From Chamaea fasciata (lineage: Eukaryota; Chordata; Aves; Passeriformes; Sylviidae): DNA of 64,000 bases. Under the pieces are notes generated by a model. It had not been told where the DNA came from. It searched no databases and saw nothing but the letters and a program-made list of their open reading frames with translations. This document shows positions 27,123 through 38,400 of the stretch, in pieces. The stretch is taken from positions 28,571,021-28,635,020 of the forward strand of contig JARCOQ010000008.1 of NCBI GenBank assembly GCA_029207755.1. The letters are read 5' to 3'. Numbering within the stretch: the first letter of the stretch is position 1; the number at the start of each line of letters is the position of its first letter. A program made the translations under genes and the position numbers.

Positions 27123-27152
27123 GGAGCCGCGCGCCGCCGCCCCGCTGCCCAG
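27105..27152 (+). other. SEC22A: Candidate SEC22A non-coding exon 1 (donor at 27153)
   Basis: CAG followed by gtacgg at 27153 is a good donor within the CpG island. The transcription start is unknown, so the 5' limit is nominal. If spliced to 32219, an ATG at 27113 opens a 16-codon upstream reading frame ending at 32227-32229. Confidence 0.4.
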
Positions 27153-27190
27153 GTACGGCTCGCGCCCCCCGCGCGGGGCCGGCGCCGTGA

Positions 27191-27209
27191 GGGGCGCGGG
27201 CGGGGCGGG
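27191..27209 (+). promoter_or_regulatory. G-quadruplex motif
   Basis: Four G-runs of 3-4 separated by 3, 1 and 1 bases on the plus strand, inside the promoter island and directly after the first candidate donor. Confidence 0.6.
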
Positions 27210-27235
27210 ACCCGCGGCCGGAGCCGCCGCCGCCC

Positions 27236-27286
27236 GGCCCTGCCCTGCCCTGCCCTGCCCGGCTCGGCCCGGCCCGGCCCTGCCCG
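27236..27286. repeat. Imperfect (CCCTG/CCCGG)n pentanucleotide repeat
   Basis: Successive five-base units alternating CCCTG with CGGCC-type variants. A slippage-prone stretch within the CpG island. Confidence 0.75.
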
Positions 27287-27475
27287 CCCGGACCGCGCCG
27301 CGGCCTCGCCTCCCCTTCCCTCCTCTGCCGCCCGCCCGCCTCTGCCGGCCCCGGGCCCGGCCGCGGAGCCTCAGGGCCGGCCGCGTTCGCGCCTCAGGCG
27401 CGGTCAGCGCGGGGCCGCCGCCGCCGCCGTCGTCTCGGGGGGTGGTGGTGGCGGCGGCGGCAGTGCCGCTGCCGC

Positions 27476-27493
27476 GGGCTGGGCGGGCGGGGG
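27476..27493 (+). promoter_or_regulatory. G-quadruplex motif, short loops
   Basis: Runs GGG, GGG, GGG, GGGGG separated by 2, 1 and 1 bases. Short loops favour a stable quadruplex. It would lie in the 5' UTR if the distal donor at 27698 is used, and otherwise in intron 1. Confidence 0.6.
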
Positions 27494-27647
27494 AGGCGGC
27501 GAGGGCCGCTCGGGGCTCCTGGCGAGCGCCGCTCGGTAGCAGGAGGCAGCTGTGTGTAGGGGTCTCCGCCGCTCTCCGGGCTCTGCGGGAGGTTGTGTGA
27601 AGTTTCGTGACCCGGAGCGGTGCGGATCCGCCTAAGTCAGTGACCAC

Positions 27648-27654
27648 TGAGTCA
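27648..27654 (+). promoter_or_regulatory. AP-1/MARE-like site TGAGTCA
   Basis: TGAGTCA flanked by C and GC gives CTGAGTCAGC, close to a small-Maf/NF-E2 element. It is at the 3' edge of the CpG island, near a related AAGTCAG at 27634-27640. Confidence 0.35.
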
Positions 27655-27659
27655 GCGCT

Positions 27660-27697
27660 TCTGCTGCGGCTGCAGATGGTCCTGTCGGAGCTGCCAC
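27660..27697 (+). other. SEC22A: Candidate alternative end of SEC22A exon 1 (donor at 27698)
   Basis: CAC followed by gtaagt at 27698 is a near-ideal donor. An ATG at 27676 lies 22 nt before it and would open a short upstream frame ending at the same UAG in exon 2. Whether this is the 3' end of a long exon 1 or a separate exon cannot be told from sequence. Confidence 0.4.
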
Positions 27698-27780
27698 GTA
27701 AGTAGGTGGTAGGTGAAAGGGTCAAGCTCCCAAACTTTGGGATGCAACTTGTTCCGTTCCCGTAGTTTTTCATTGTTTGG

Positions 27781-27977
27781 ACGTTAGAAGGAATTTCTTC
27801 AGAAGGAGTGATTGTATTTTGGATTGGGATGCCAGGGAGGTAATGGAGTCACTGTGCCTGGAGCCACCTGTTAAGGACGTGGCACTTAGTGGTGGCTGGT
27901 GACAGGATGGTGTCCAGTCACAGGCTTCATTCGAAGATCTCAGAGATCTTTTCCAACGTCATTGATTCTGTGATTCT
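27781..27977 (+). mobile_element. CR1 LINE 3' fragment in SEC22A intron 1
   Basis: Diverged CR1 tail: 'ggaatttcttcagaagga', 'gggatgccagggaggt', 'ggagtcactgtgcctggag', then 'tcttttccaacgtcattgat' and 'tctgtgattct'. It has the same orientation as the copy ending at 26780, on the far side of the CpG island. Confidence 0.85.
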
Positions 27978-28896
27978 TGATTCTGCCTCTGAGGTCTCTT
28001 TCCCCCTGGCTTTATGGAAAGGATTATTTTGGCTGGTGATTTAGGATTATTCTCTTGTCTCATCATACCCGGTGATGTCAAAGTGACTTTATTTGTTGTG
28101 TCCTTCTGTAGTGCTTCATTTTGTAACACGAATTTCTGAAGTATGATATAGAGTGAAAAAATTAAGGCTCCTTCCTGTGTAATGAAGCTGTCAAAACACT
28201 CAGAAGTGGAGACAATAAATTGTCTAACAGTATTAGGTACGTTTGAAGTAAGCACAGAAGTTATATCTTAATTCTGTGTCAGACAGGAATGCAGCTTGCA
28301 CACACTTCCCAATTTAATATTTTTATGAGAGGCAGACATCCCAGCAAGAAATGCTGTGATTAAGTTGGCTGAAGGCTACACTAGATCTGCTCGGAATTTT
28401 GAGAAAGCTAAATTGCTTTAAAGGGAAGTATCCTGAGCAAATCATAGTCACAAGTAACTTTCAAATACTTGCTAAAATGTTACAAGACTATCTCAGGTTT
28501 AAAACAGTTGACTGTCAGGTCACAAGTTAGATGATGAATTTGTTACAAAAGGCTGGAATGTTCCAGTTTCTGTTTTCAGTGTTTCTAGGACTTTTCTAGA
28601 TGCTGCTTCAGGGTCAAGTGCCTACACAGAAATAAACAACATGATAATTGAATATGTCTTAAAAAAAAAAATGTACAGTGAAGCAGGCTCTGGTTTCCAT
28701 CACCTGAGGTTCCTCGTTCATGGGAGGAAATGAAACCAGGCACGTGTGCTAATTCCTAGTTGTGAAACAGTGGATGCTGGCATGTGCATGAGGGATTGGA
28801 CAGCTCTTGGGAAGGTGGAGTGACAGAGGAATAGCCACCCTGCTGGTTCTTACCTGTCTGTGGCCTGCTTTTCCGTGCTTCTCTTTTCCATGAGTT

Positions 28897-28919
28897 CTCC
28901 CCGCCCTCATTGCGGGGAG
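28897..28919. other. GC-rich perfect hairpin, 8-bp stem
   Basis: ctccccgc and gcggggag pair perfectly around a 7-base loop in AT-rich intron. No T-run or other terminator context; the role is unknown. Confidence 0.5.
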
Positions 28920-28966
28920 GGCTGTGAAGGGGAAATCAACAATGGTGGGGCAGAAGTAAATACTAA

Positions 28967-29458
28967 CTAAGGGAGAAAAGAATGGTGCAAGCGTGGGGTG
29001 ATGCTTCTGTGATGTACTCTCCCCGTTGGTGTTCGTGTGGGGGTCAGAATCCTGCTGAGCAAAGGGTTGTGGTTTGGTTTTAATACCCCTACTAGTTTAT
29101 CTGTGAACTTTTCAATCCATGTGCATGGACAGCAGCCTGTGACAAGGGGTTCCACTGGCTGGTGACATGTTTTGGACCCTTTTGATACCTGTGAGCCAAA
29201 TCCCTGCTGGTTGGGTTTGGTATTCCACAGTTCTGTCACGGAGTGAGACAGTGAACCCAATATGTTCATTTCCTTGCACCTGTAATAGATTGATAGACCA
29301 TTTGTAGTGGAAGTGCAGTCTTTTGTTATCTTCAGGTGGTTGAGGGATATAGATTTTTTGGAGGAAAAAGTAGGAAGTTTGTAATGATTTGGTGACCTAT
29401 TTAATGGAGCTTTGAATAGATGTTTGAAAAAGGCATTTAGAGGTAGCTCTGAAAGCAC
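28967..29458 (-). other. Unassigned 163-codon open frame, antisense in intron 1
   Basis: The longest ATG-initiated open frame in the AT-rich part of the window; it starts at 29458 on the minus strand. The translation is rich in Ser, Thr, Pro and Leu, with no signal peptide, transmembrane run or motif that I recognise. It overlaps no known SEC22A exon and shows no splice or polyadenylation context. It is most likely chance, or a remnant of an unrecognised repeat. Confidence 0.15.
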
Positions 29459-32218
29459 TGCCTTTTCTTCCTTCAGTCTCTAAATGTAAATGCAGATCAA
29501 ATTTACCACTTGGCTCCTTGTGTAAAGCTGTATTGTTTGGAGAGCTGAGTAAAGTAGGTTTAGTAAACTTTTTTTCTTTGTTAATACATTTTCAGGCAAG
29601 GCTGAATGTTCTGTTAGAGTATGTGCATTATACATCTCTTGACATATGTATAATTTTCTTTTATTAGCTTTGGTTTTTAGATAGCTTTCTGATTCTGCTG
29701 TTAAGAGGCTGAGAAAAAAGTTCCTATTTTCACTGGGTGGGTTTTTAAGATGTTGGTAACAAAATCTAACTAGTGTTAAGATCTTCAGCTCAACACAATT
29801 TCTACCTTGTGTGATTTCATAGTATATGAAGAGAATTAGCAGGTCTCAATAGAGGCTTGTCTTCTGTTATAGAGCCTCTATTCCTCTGAATATAAATAGG
29901 AGTCTTGAAGAAAGTTTTGTTCAAGATTTATGCAAATATTTTTTTGCATACAGAATAGACATAAAAGTTGAAAGAATACCTCTGAAGATGTCTTTATCAT
30001 TTCCTTTGTGTGTTGTCTGTGCATACATGCTGTTGTTGGTGGCATTTATGTTCTTTGTCCTTCGTTGTAGGAGCAAAGCAACTATGATGGGATTGAGCAT
30101 TGAAAATCCTAATGCTTTGGAAATAGAGCTGTGGTTGTGCTGTGTTTTGTTCCTAAAGTGTTCTGAGCAGAGGAAATGATGGATTAATCAAACACAGTGG
30201 AAGAGGGGAATGATGGGGTTCAATCAAAGGTTGTGTAAACCTGAGTTACTCCTGTACTGTGCAGACAGATAACGTGTTTTCCCATTTTAAATGCCTCAAG
30301 TGATGGGACTTCCTGAACTTCACTTAAAGAGCACAGAAGCATTTTGATATCTCTATTATCCTAGTTTTCTTTTTCTTTGATTATCTTTTGAGTAACCTGC
30401 CTTGGCTATGTTCAGGCCTTTCCAATATGTATGGCCTCACAAAAAGAGCTGAAGCTTGTTGTTACCCAGTAAATATATTTCTTAACTTCTTCTGTTTGTT
30501 CTTATCTCATCAGATAGCTCAACATGAACTTTAACCATCGAGATCATTTGAAAAGTGAAGAGAATAATATCTGTTCTTCTGAGAGCTGGCTGTGGGATTC
30601 TTGGGTTCTACTGCAGTGCACTCCCATTCACTGCCTTTTACTGAAACAGGACATGGAGCTACATTCCTTTCTTTGTGTTAAGTGCTGAGGAGGTATTTGT
30701 TTCTTCAGTGGAAATGCAGATCCATGAAATTACGTTTTGTGCAAGTAAGTTAATGAAGGGGTATTTAAACTTTGCTATTGCATCATTGCTCTTTTGTTTA
30801 TATTGGTACAGCTCCCAAAAGTCCCTGTCAGGATTGAGTTGTGACTGGTAGAGATGGTTATTGTCAGAGAACCATTACAGTTTAAAGCTCCTCTGCAATT
30901 TTGTTGTGCTCCTGAGCTGCTGCCTTGGTTATATGGTTGGCAGCATGGTTAAGGAAATGAGTCCATGTGCATTCCATGTGGATTGACTTTCTGGGAACAC
31001 GTGCATGAACTTGGAGATGGGTAAAAAATTTCTAGAACTGTTGGTTTAGTTTCTTGAATGCTTCTTGCCAGCAAGCTGATCTAGAGGAAGTCCTGGAGTT
31101 GGGGCTGTTTTTTGTTTTTGTGTCCAGCTGTTGGAGGCACTGTTCAGGAGGGAATTCTCTGGTGAAGTGCTGAAATAACAAGGGCACCTGACAAAAGCCC
31201 CAAGGTGTTGAGCAGACTGCAGTCAACAGTGGCTTCCACTGCTCTTACAGCTTTGGGGAGAGTCTGATGTGCTGTACAAGTAAAATATGAGGGGATTAAT
31301 TCGGAATTTATTCAGCTAATGTGATGGATCTCAAAGGAGGCTGAAGTTTGACTGCTGATGAAGCTGAATTTACTAAACTGAAAATGACAACACATTTTTA
31401 GTGCTTATGTTATTATATGGCTCTTTCTCTCTGAGGAGGAAATAACCTTGAAAAGCCTGAATATTGTTGATTGTTCATTAAGTATCCTGATGGATATATC
31501 ATCTTTGGGGAGTGGAAAATAGAGAAGATGAGAGTTCAGGTTAAAAATAGCTATTTCCTCTCTCTTGTGAAGAGGTAGTGTCTTTTTGGGGAAAATGTGG
31601 ATTTCTGACTTGTGAGAATGCAGTCATTCAACTGCTGAGGCTTGTAAAGCGCCCTTAACGTCATAGTTTGAAAGGTGCTGTCTACATGTCAGTATCACAC
31701 ACTAAAGCATATTTCAGCTGTATCCAGAAATCTGTTTCCTTTTGCGGTTGGTGACTGTATGGAACTTGAGTAGCATCATCTGAGGGAGGCAAAAATATTT
31801 TTTCCTAGTGTCTGAAGTGATAGGTGTAGTATGTGGTAGGAGTCTTCAGAGCAGTGTTAAGAGCTGAGGAAGTGTTTGCTTTTGGCTTCATATAAATTCT
31901 AGCAGTTCGCCCACTTGAAGGAGAACAAATTTGTGTACTGATGCTTAGCAGATAAGTAATTCTTTAATACTTGTCTTGCTAAACTTTGGAATGTTTAGAT
32001 TTAATGTAAGGTTTGAAAAATTGGTTTGTGGCTCATGTAGATTAGTAGGTCCTGTTCAGTTAAGACTCTAGTCCGAGTTATAGTTGAAGATACTAACTGT
32101 GCCCCAGTTGAGGCCTGAACCCACTGTACAGCTTGAGAAGTTTGATTATTCACAGTTGACTCTGTTGTTTCTGTTTTTGCCTTAATTCTGCTTCCTTCTG
32201 ATTTGTGTTTTGTTGCAG

Positions 32219-32422
32219 GTTGTCATTAGCTCTGTTGGCAATGTCTATGATTTTATCTGCCTCTGTGGTCCGTGTGAGGGATGGACTCCCACTTTCTGCA
32301 TCCACTGATTATGACCAGAGCACGGGAATGCAAGAATGTAGAAAATATTTTAAAATGCTCTCCAAAAAACTTTCTCAGCTTCCTGATAGATGTACTCTGA
32401 AAACTGGACAGTATAACATAAA
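32219..32422 (+). CDS. SEC22A: SEC22A exon 2: 5' UTR end and start of longin domain
   Basis: The acceptor AG is at 32217-32218, followed by 22 nt of UTR, then ATG at 32241. Coding part 32241-32422 (182 nt, ends in phase 2, donor gtaagg). This start is chosen because [15 protein letters not shown] matches the family N-terminus. An in-frame ATG 36 nt upstream (32205) lies in the intron. The UTR carries a UAG at 32227-32229 that closes upstream frames. Confidence 0.95.
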
Positions 32423-35400
32423 GTAAGGCTTCTCATTTAAGCATTTGCAATATCCTAGGTTGTGTCTCTCTGTAAGTGAAAAAGTTAACTGTTCACATTA
32501 GAAATGCTTAATCAAACTAAGATTAATTCTTGGCTCTATTTATGTGTCAGAAATTTAAAACTGAGAAATTTTAGAAAGATTTGAACCTATTCAGACTTTC
32601 ATGGAAGTTCCTTTATAGTGGCACAAAGTCATAGGACAACATCATGGGAAGAGTGGCTTTACACTGGAAGAGTAGGTTTGGATTAAATATTCAAAAGAAA
32701 TTCTTTATTGTTTATAGTTCACTTGCACTTTAACTGACCTAAATTCTGATTCTAATTTAGGTATTTTAAATGAGGTGAGTAATTTCATCTTAACCCCTAG
32801 TTAACCATGTAGAAGTTACAGTGGTGGAAAGCGTACCACCTGAATGATCCTAGAAAGTCCTAAGACCTCTCCATCTCTTATAGGGATATGTGAGTTTCCA
32901 ACTTTTCTTGGATTAAAGCCCAGGATGGGCCAAATTTTTTGAGTCTTTGTTTTGTTTTGTTTTTCACAGGCCAGCTGTAGTTGGCCTGTAAACTGATTAG
33001 CTTAAAACAAGCTTTTAAGAATGAGATAAAAGGCTTAATCAGGGTAGATTTTACTGCTTTTGTCTTTGATTACTTTTAATACTGGAGGTTATCCAGCAAG
33101 ATTTTAAAGAAATTTGAATGTATCATGAAAACCAGAATTATAATGAATTGCCTAAATGCAGCAGAACACATATATTGAAAACTGTCCTTTTCTGATTTAA
33201 TATTTACTATCTCCGCAAATATGAAACTCTCTTGCAACTATCTTTGGAGAATTATTAATATTGCATTCTACAGAACAGTTGTATTACTTCCCATGTTCTA
33301 GAAAGAGCCAACAGGGGCCCCTCCCAATCTGAAGATAAGGTTTTGCAGTTTTGGGCTGCACTGGGTCACACATTTTGCATTTGAGTTGAATGAAAAGCTG
33401 TTACGGGACAAGCCTGCGGTGTTTCTGCATTGTAAAAGCTCTGTTATTTTCTGTTTCAAAAGTGTGTGTGAATACGTGCACACACACACATATATAGATA
33501 CATACATACCTATATGTGTAAACCAGCTTCTGATATGATTGTACAATGTAGTGTTCAAGTGAGACATTGCCTAAAAGTAACTTGTTTTTCTTCTAGAATA
33601 CTGTTGGACTCTTCAGTAAACATTTATTCCTTTGGTACTCCAGATAAGTTTTTGTTTTTCTGGTTATAGAATATAAGATAAGATTAGAAAAGCAGTCAAT
33701 TCACTGAATTTAAATCTGAAATTTTGAATATGTTTTCTCAATTCTAGCTTTATAAGTTCCCTGGGAGTAAGCTACATGATGTTGTGTACTGAAAATTATC
33801 CCAGTGTCCTGGCATTCTGTTTCCTGGATGAGCTTCAGAAGGAATTCATCACTACCTACAATATGATGAAGACAAATACTGCTATCAGACCATACTGTTT
33901 TATAGAGTTTGGTAAGGATCTGGCTTTTATCCCCTTCGTTCTCATGCTAAGACAAATGAGTAGTAAATAGATGCAACTTAAAGCACGCACACAATTTCCA
34001 AAGCAGTTTATAGCTCTATTTCAGGTGGATTTAAAATGTGATTTAAGTCCTGTTGGAGTCAATAAAGAAATACTTCTGGGGGCGTTAAATTAAACTACTA
34101 GAGTTTAATCCAAGCTTACTTCTGTTCATTCTAGTAGGGTTTGGTTGAAGCCTTGTGTGACCAACTCTGGAGTTCATCTTCTGGTTAATAATACTAGGAG
34201 TTGATTAACTTCATACCTGTTGAAAAACTTAACCTGTGAAGTCATTGACCTTCACACATTTCTCAAATAAAAGATTGCAGTTTTGTGTTAGCTCTTAGCT
34301 GTGCTGCCTTTTGTTCAATACATGAAAGGGAGAAACTTTTCTTTCTTATGATGTAGTGGAGCATTTAATCTTCAGACTCCAAAATGCAGCTCATCTCATA
34401 TATACCAGATAACAGCTGTTAGGAATGCCATTAATTTATGTTGCTTTAATACTATACATTAGAAATTTCTGTAATTAGATATTCTTATAAAACACATTAG
34501 AGTAAAAAGAGCTGCAGTTTTAGAAACACGGGGCAAGATACTCCAGTTGGTTAATTTCTGTCTATAATTCAGTCAGTTATTGAAAATTTCTGTATAACAT
34601 TATTCTCCTCCTTGTGAAGATTCCTATGAACACTTTTTTTCTTTCACAACATAATTTTTTCATAAGGATATTTACTAAACTAACAGAAAAACTAGAATAA
34701 GTGCAGTAAATCCATTGTATTAGAAATGCATTCAGACTCATGCAATGAAAAGTCATTAGTTTATTCAGTTATTACATAATTAGATTTTTAGATCTTATTT
34801 TTTTAACTGCAGAATTAAATAATGCATGATGTATTAGGCACAAAACAGAAATAGTGTTAAAAATCCAAGATAAATACAAATATATCAAACTATATTTCAG
34901 TTTGTGAACTGAAAAGCTGCATGATCTTGGAGTATGTAATTAACCAAGTCCATAGAAAAACATCTTTTTATTTTCAATTTTGCACAGATAATTTCATTCA
35001 GAGGACCAAACAGAGATACAACAACACACGTTCTTTGTCAACAAAGATGAATCTTGCTGATATGCAGACAGAAATCAAACTGAGACCACCGTATCAAATT
35101 TCTGTGTCAGAACTTGGTTCAGCCAATGGCTTTTCTCATATACCTGTGGGGGAGTATAAGGGTTCTGGTAAGATATCTGCAGGTAAGTTCCAGACTTCTG
35201 TTGTTGTATCCTTAAATGAGACAGATGCAGCAAAATTCACTTTTTTTTTGTTTTTTTCATGTTTCTAGATCATAAAGCTGGTATGACCTTATGTGTATTT
35301 TAGCTCAGATGTCTATTTTTTCTCCTGCTCCACATGCTCACCTTCCCAAGGCACTCAGAGGAAGAAATGGCTCTGTTCAATGGGCTGCTTTATTGAAGGA

Positions 35401-38400
35401 AAAAACCCTGCATATAAAGATGAGCACTTAGCAAGAAGATGATTTATATTTTTTGACCTTTTAAGATATCTGAAAATTTTTGAGATTTCTGCCCAGTAAG
35501 ACTCAGCGTTGACATAAGCTGAGAGCTGTGTCAGGAGTTAGAGCAGCTGTAGGGAGAAGCATCTCTTTAGGAAACCTCTGCAGTGGTGAAAATCCAAAGA
35601 GCTGTGCTGGCTGAAAGATACACTCTGTAAAATGAGTGCCTTGTGTACAAGGTTAAGAATTGCAATTTTGTATAAAACTGCCAAATTCTTTGAAGGAGTC
35701 ATTAATTTTTTTAAACTAGTTTACTTTATGTAGGAGATAAATGTGGAATTGTGGGGTTGTGTTGGGTTAAGGGTTTGTGCTATTAAGTGAATCCTCTGAA
35801 TGGGTTTGGGACCCACCTTTAGATATTTTCCAGCAGGACAGAAACAAAATGCCAAATCCTTGCACTGATACGTGGACTCCACACGTGATACTGACATCAT
35901 CTGATTTCAGTCCTCCAAGTTTAGTGAGGCAAAATCATAAATAGAATGGAAGGAAGTGTTGATTTTAATTAGTTAGTATATTCCCCCCCCCCCCTTTTTT
36001 TTTTTTTCAGAAGTACTTCTGTCTGTAAATTACCATGAGCAGGCACACACTGATGCAGTTCACTTTACAGTGTCAGGGTGCAATCATAAATCATAGAATT
36101 GCAATTGTAAATCTAAACACCTCCTACAGTGTTGTAATGAATGAGATTTTGTGCAGTTTATGTATATGTATATATTAATAGGATCTCTTTGCCAGTGTAT
36201 TATCCTTATTATGTGCTTACTCATGAGGATTACTCTAGAAGATTGAAAACTGCTTCTATGGAAGACGAAAACCAAACAAGATCAGTAGGGTGGCCTGTTT
36301 GTACTCTGGGGCCCTGATTCTGAGAGCCACTCCCATGTGCTATGAGAGAGTGTCGAAATAGCTTATAAGCTCTGTGTTTGCAATTTAACAGTATTGGAGT
36401 TGGATTCAGGAAAATTAAAAAAGGAAAAGTGTGAAGGTATTTAAATTGTTTAAAAGAGTGGAATGTTCTAAGCAGCACTGTACTACCTTCGTCATCTTTT
36501 TACGTGTGTGGGCTCTTTTTAAAGGTATATAATGCTCTGATGTCACTCCTTTGCCACTTTTGATTTTTATATTGTTATTTACTCTTAATGTTCTTGTGTA
36601 ATCCTGCTTTGTGGAGAGGGTTATGGTGGCAGAAGGGGCAACTGGTTAACTCTGAAAATTGTCTAGATTTGAACTTCCTGCAGCTGGAAAAAGAAAAAGC
36701 AATAAGCATGAGAGCACTCAGCCTGTGTCAAAATTGGCTGTTTTTTAAAAGTTGTCCATGTTGTAGGAGATGCGGTTTTTATCACTTTGAGTAAGAGTGT
36801 TGGAAGGTAATATAGACCTAAATTAAAAAACATAGGGACCATTTCCCTTTTAACTAAAAAAGAAGATTCAACAATAATTGGCAGGTGATCTTCTATTTCT
36901 TTTTTTTTTACTTCTTCCAGAAGCAATTCTGTTGTTCTCTTTTCTTTCCATGTCATTATTCTTCTGTTTCTCTTTCAGTTACTTTTAACTTTCTTCTTCC
37001 TCTGAATTCCATAGATCTCTGTTCAGTTATCCACTTCCTTCCTTGAGTTGCTGTAGAAACTCACCATCAAAGGGCTGTACATTATGAGAGGCTGGCACTT
37101 TGCTACTTCTTCAGCTCTTCACATCTTAGATGCTGTTGAATAACAGTGTCTTTTTTAGAAAGTCTGCTAATGGTTTTGTAGTTCTTTACATTCATCACTT
37201 CTCTCCACCCTTGAAAAGAACTTTCTCTGGATGTTTGCTGCCCACTCAGTTGGCTGGACTTCCAAGTTTCTCCTTTGCTCTAAGGACAGATTCTCACAAA
37301 GAGACGTTTTGCCTGGTGGAATTTCCTGTATCTGCTCTACTGTTAAAAAGCAGGCCTTTCTGGAGTGAGCTGTGTTAAATGAAGTTGGAGAGCACCCAGA
37401 GGTGGGAAGTTAGGTGGATGCAAATCTTGTTTTGTTGTGCAGAATGGCAGCGTTGGAGGCGTTATGTTGGGCCGTGGGGGGAGCAGTGGCTGTCACTTGC
37501 TCACGCAGTAACTGGCTGTGGAGTCCAGGCCTGCTGTGCCGGCAGTGCTGGCAGCAGCACCCCTTTCCCTCTGAGCGTTGTGCAGTGCAGTGAGGAACAG
37601 GGGTAATTCTGCATGTGGGAAGCATAAAGTGGGCAGATTATGGAGAGAATCTTCCAGAAAAGGTACATGTAGGTGTTGGCAGGCATTAGAAATAGGGTCA
37701 CAGCATGCTGATGTGGGATGTTTCAGGTTAGGATAAAATTACTATTTTCTGAGCTTTTTTTTTAGTGAAGAAACACTTGTCAGATCAAAGGGTTTTTTTT
37801 TGCTTGATGCTTTTTTGCTCCATGCTTTTGGGGTTTTTTTTTTTTTACATTTTAGTTTTAAATAAACTTTCTTACAAGTAATGTAGTTTCTCATATAAAT
37901 TTCCTGAATTTTCGTTTAAATGTAAACATTAAGTTCAGAATTTGTACTTTATTTGAACTGAGAATTTTTGATATGGCACTTAATCGTATTTCTAAGATTG
38001 GATGTACCCATTCAAAGTCAATTGTCCTTTACCCTGCCTTCTCTTGGCATTCCTTCTTCATTCTTTTGGTTTTGCCTTCATCTTTTAGTATATAAATGAT
38101 TCTTGTTGTTTTGATTGTAGCACTAAAATTTGTTGAGCCCTGGAGAGTTTAATGACATTAGTAATGGTGAATAATTTCCTTTATATTTTTGGAATTTTTT
38201 TTTTCATATTTTAATAAGAGAGAAGTTACTGTTTTATGAACCTTCATAGACTGTGTTGATTTTAGCTGGCCAGACTCTTTACTTTTCCCCCCCACGGTTC
38301 TCAAAGAGGTTTTTTAGATGCTGTTTTAGCACACAATGATTTTAAGTTACCCAATACGTGGGGAAAATAAGATTTTCTGGAGAGCTGCAAGTGGAGAGCA

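Larger units (their letters stand above)
26800..27700 (+). promoter_or_regulatory. SEC22A: CpG island, SEC22A promoter
   Basis: A sharp block of very high GC with dense CpG in an otherwise AT-rich locus, about 4.5 kb upstream of the first SEC22A coding exon. It holds GC-box-like sequence (ggggcggga near 27202), a ZNF143-like site, two G-quadruplex motifs and two good splice donors. No TATA box is apparent. This fits a TATA-less housekeeping promoter. The long open frames on both strands here arise from the scarcity of stop codons in GC-rich DNA. Confidence 0.85.
27698..32218 (+). other. SEC22A: SEC22A intron 1
   Basis: About 4.5 kb (5.1 kb if the proximal donor is used), ending in a T-rich tract and TTGCAG at 32213-32218. 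It contains a CR1 fragment at its start, an 8-bp GC hairpin at 28897-28919 and an unassigned antisense open frame. No further exon is recognised. Confidence 0.7.

Noticed and set aside
26634..27773. Long open frames on both strands (301 codons plus, 246 codons minus) across the CpG island
   Set aside because: Composition is almost entirely Ala, Pro, Arg and Gly from GC-rich DNA. The plus frame starts inside a CR1 copy, and neither has a conserved motif. The absence of stops is a base-composition effect.
35983..36015. Strong acceptor-like C/T tract followed by CAG in SEC22A intron 4
   Set aside because: Exons 4 and 5 join in frame without it, and no conserved coding sequence or donor follows. 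It is a low-complexity run.
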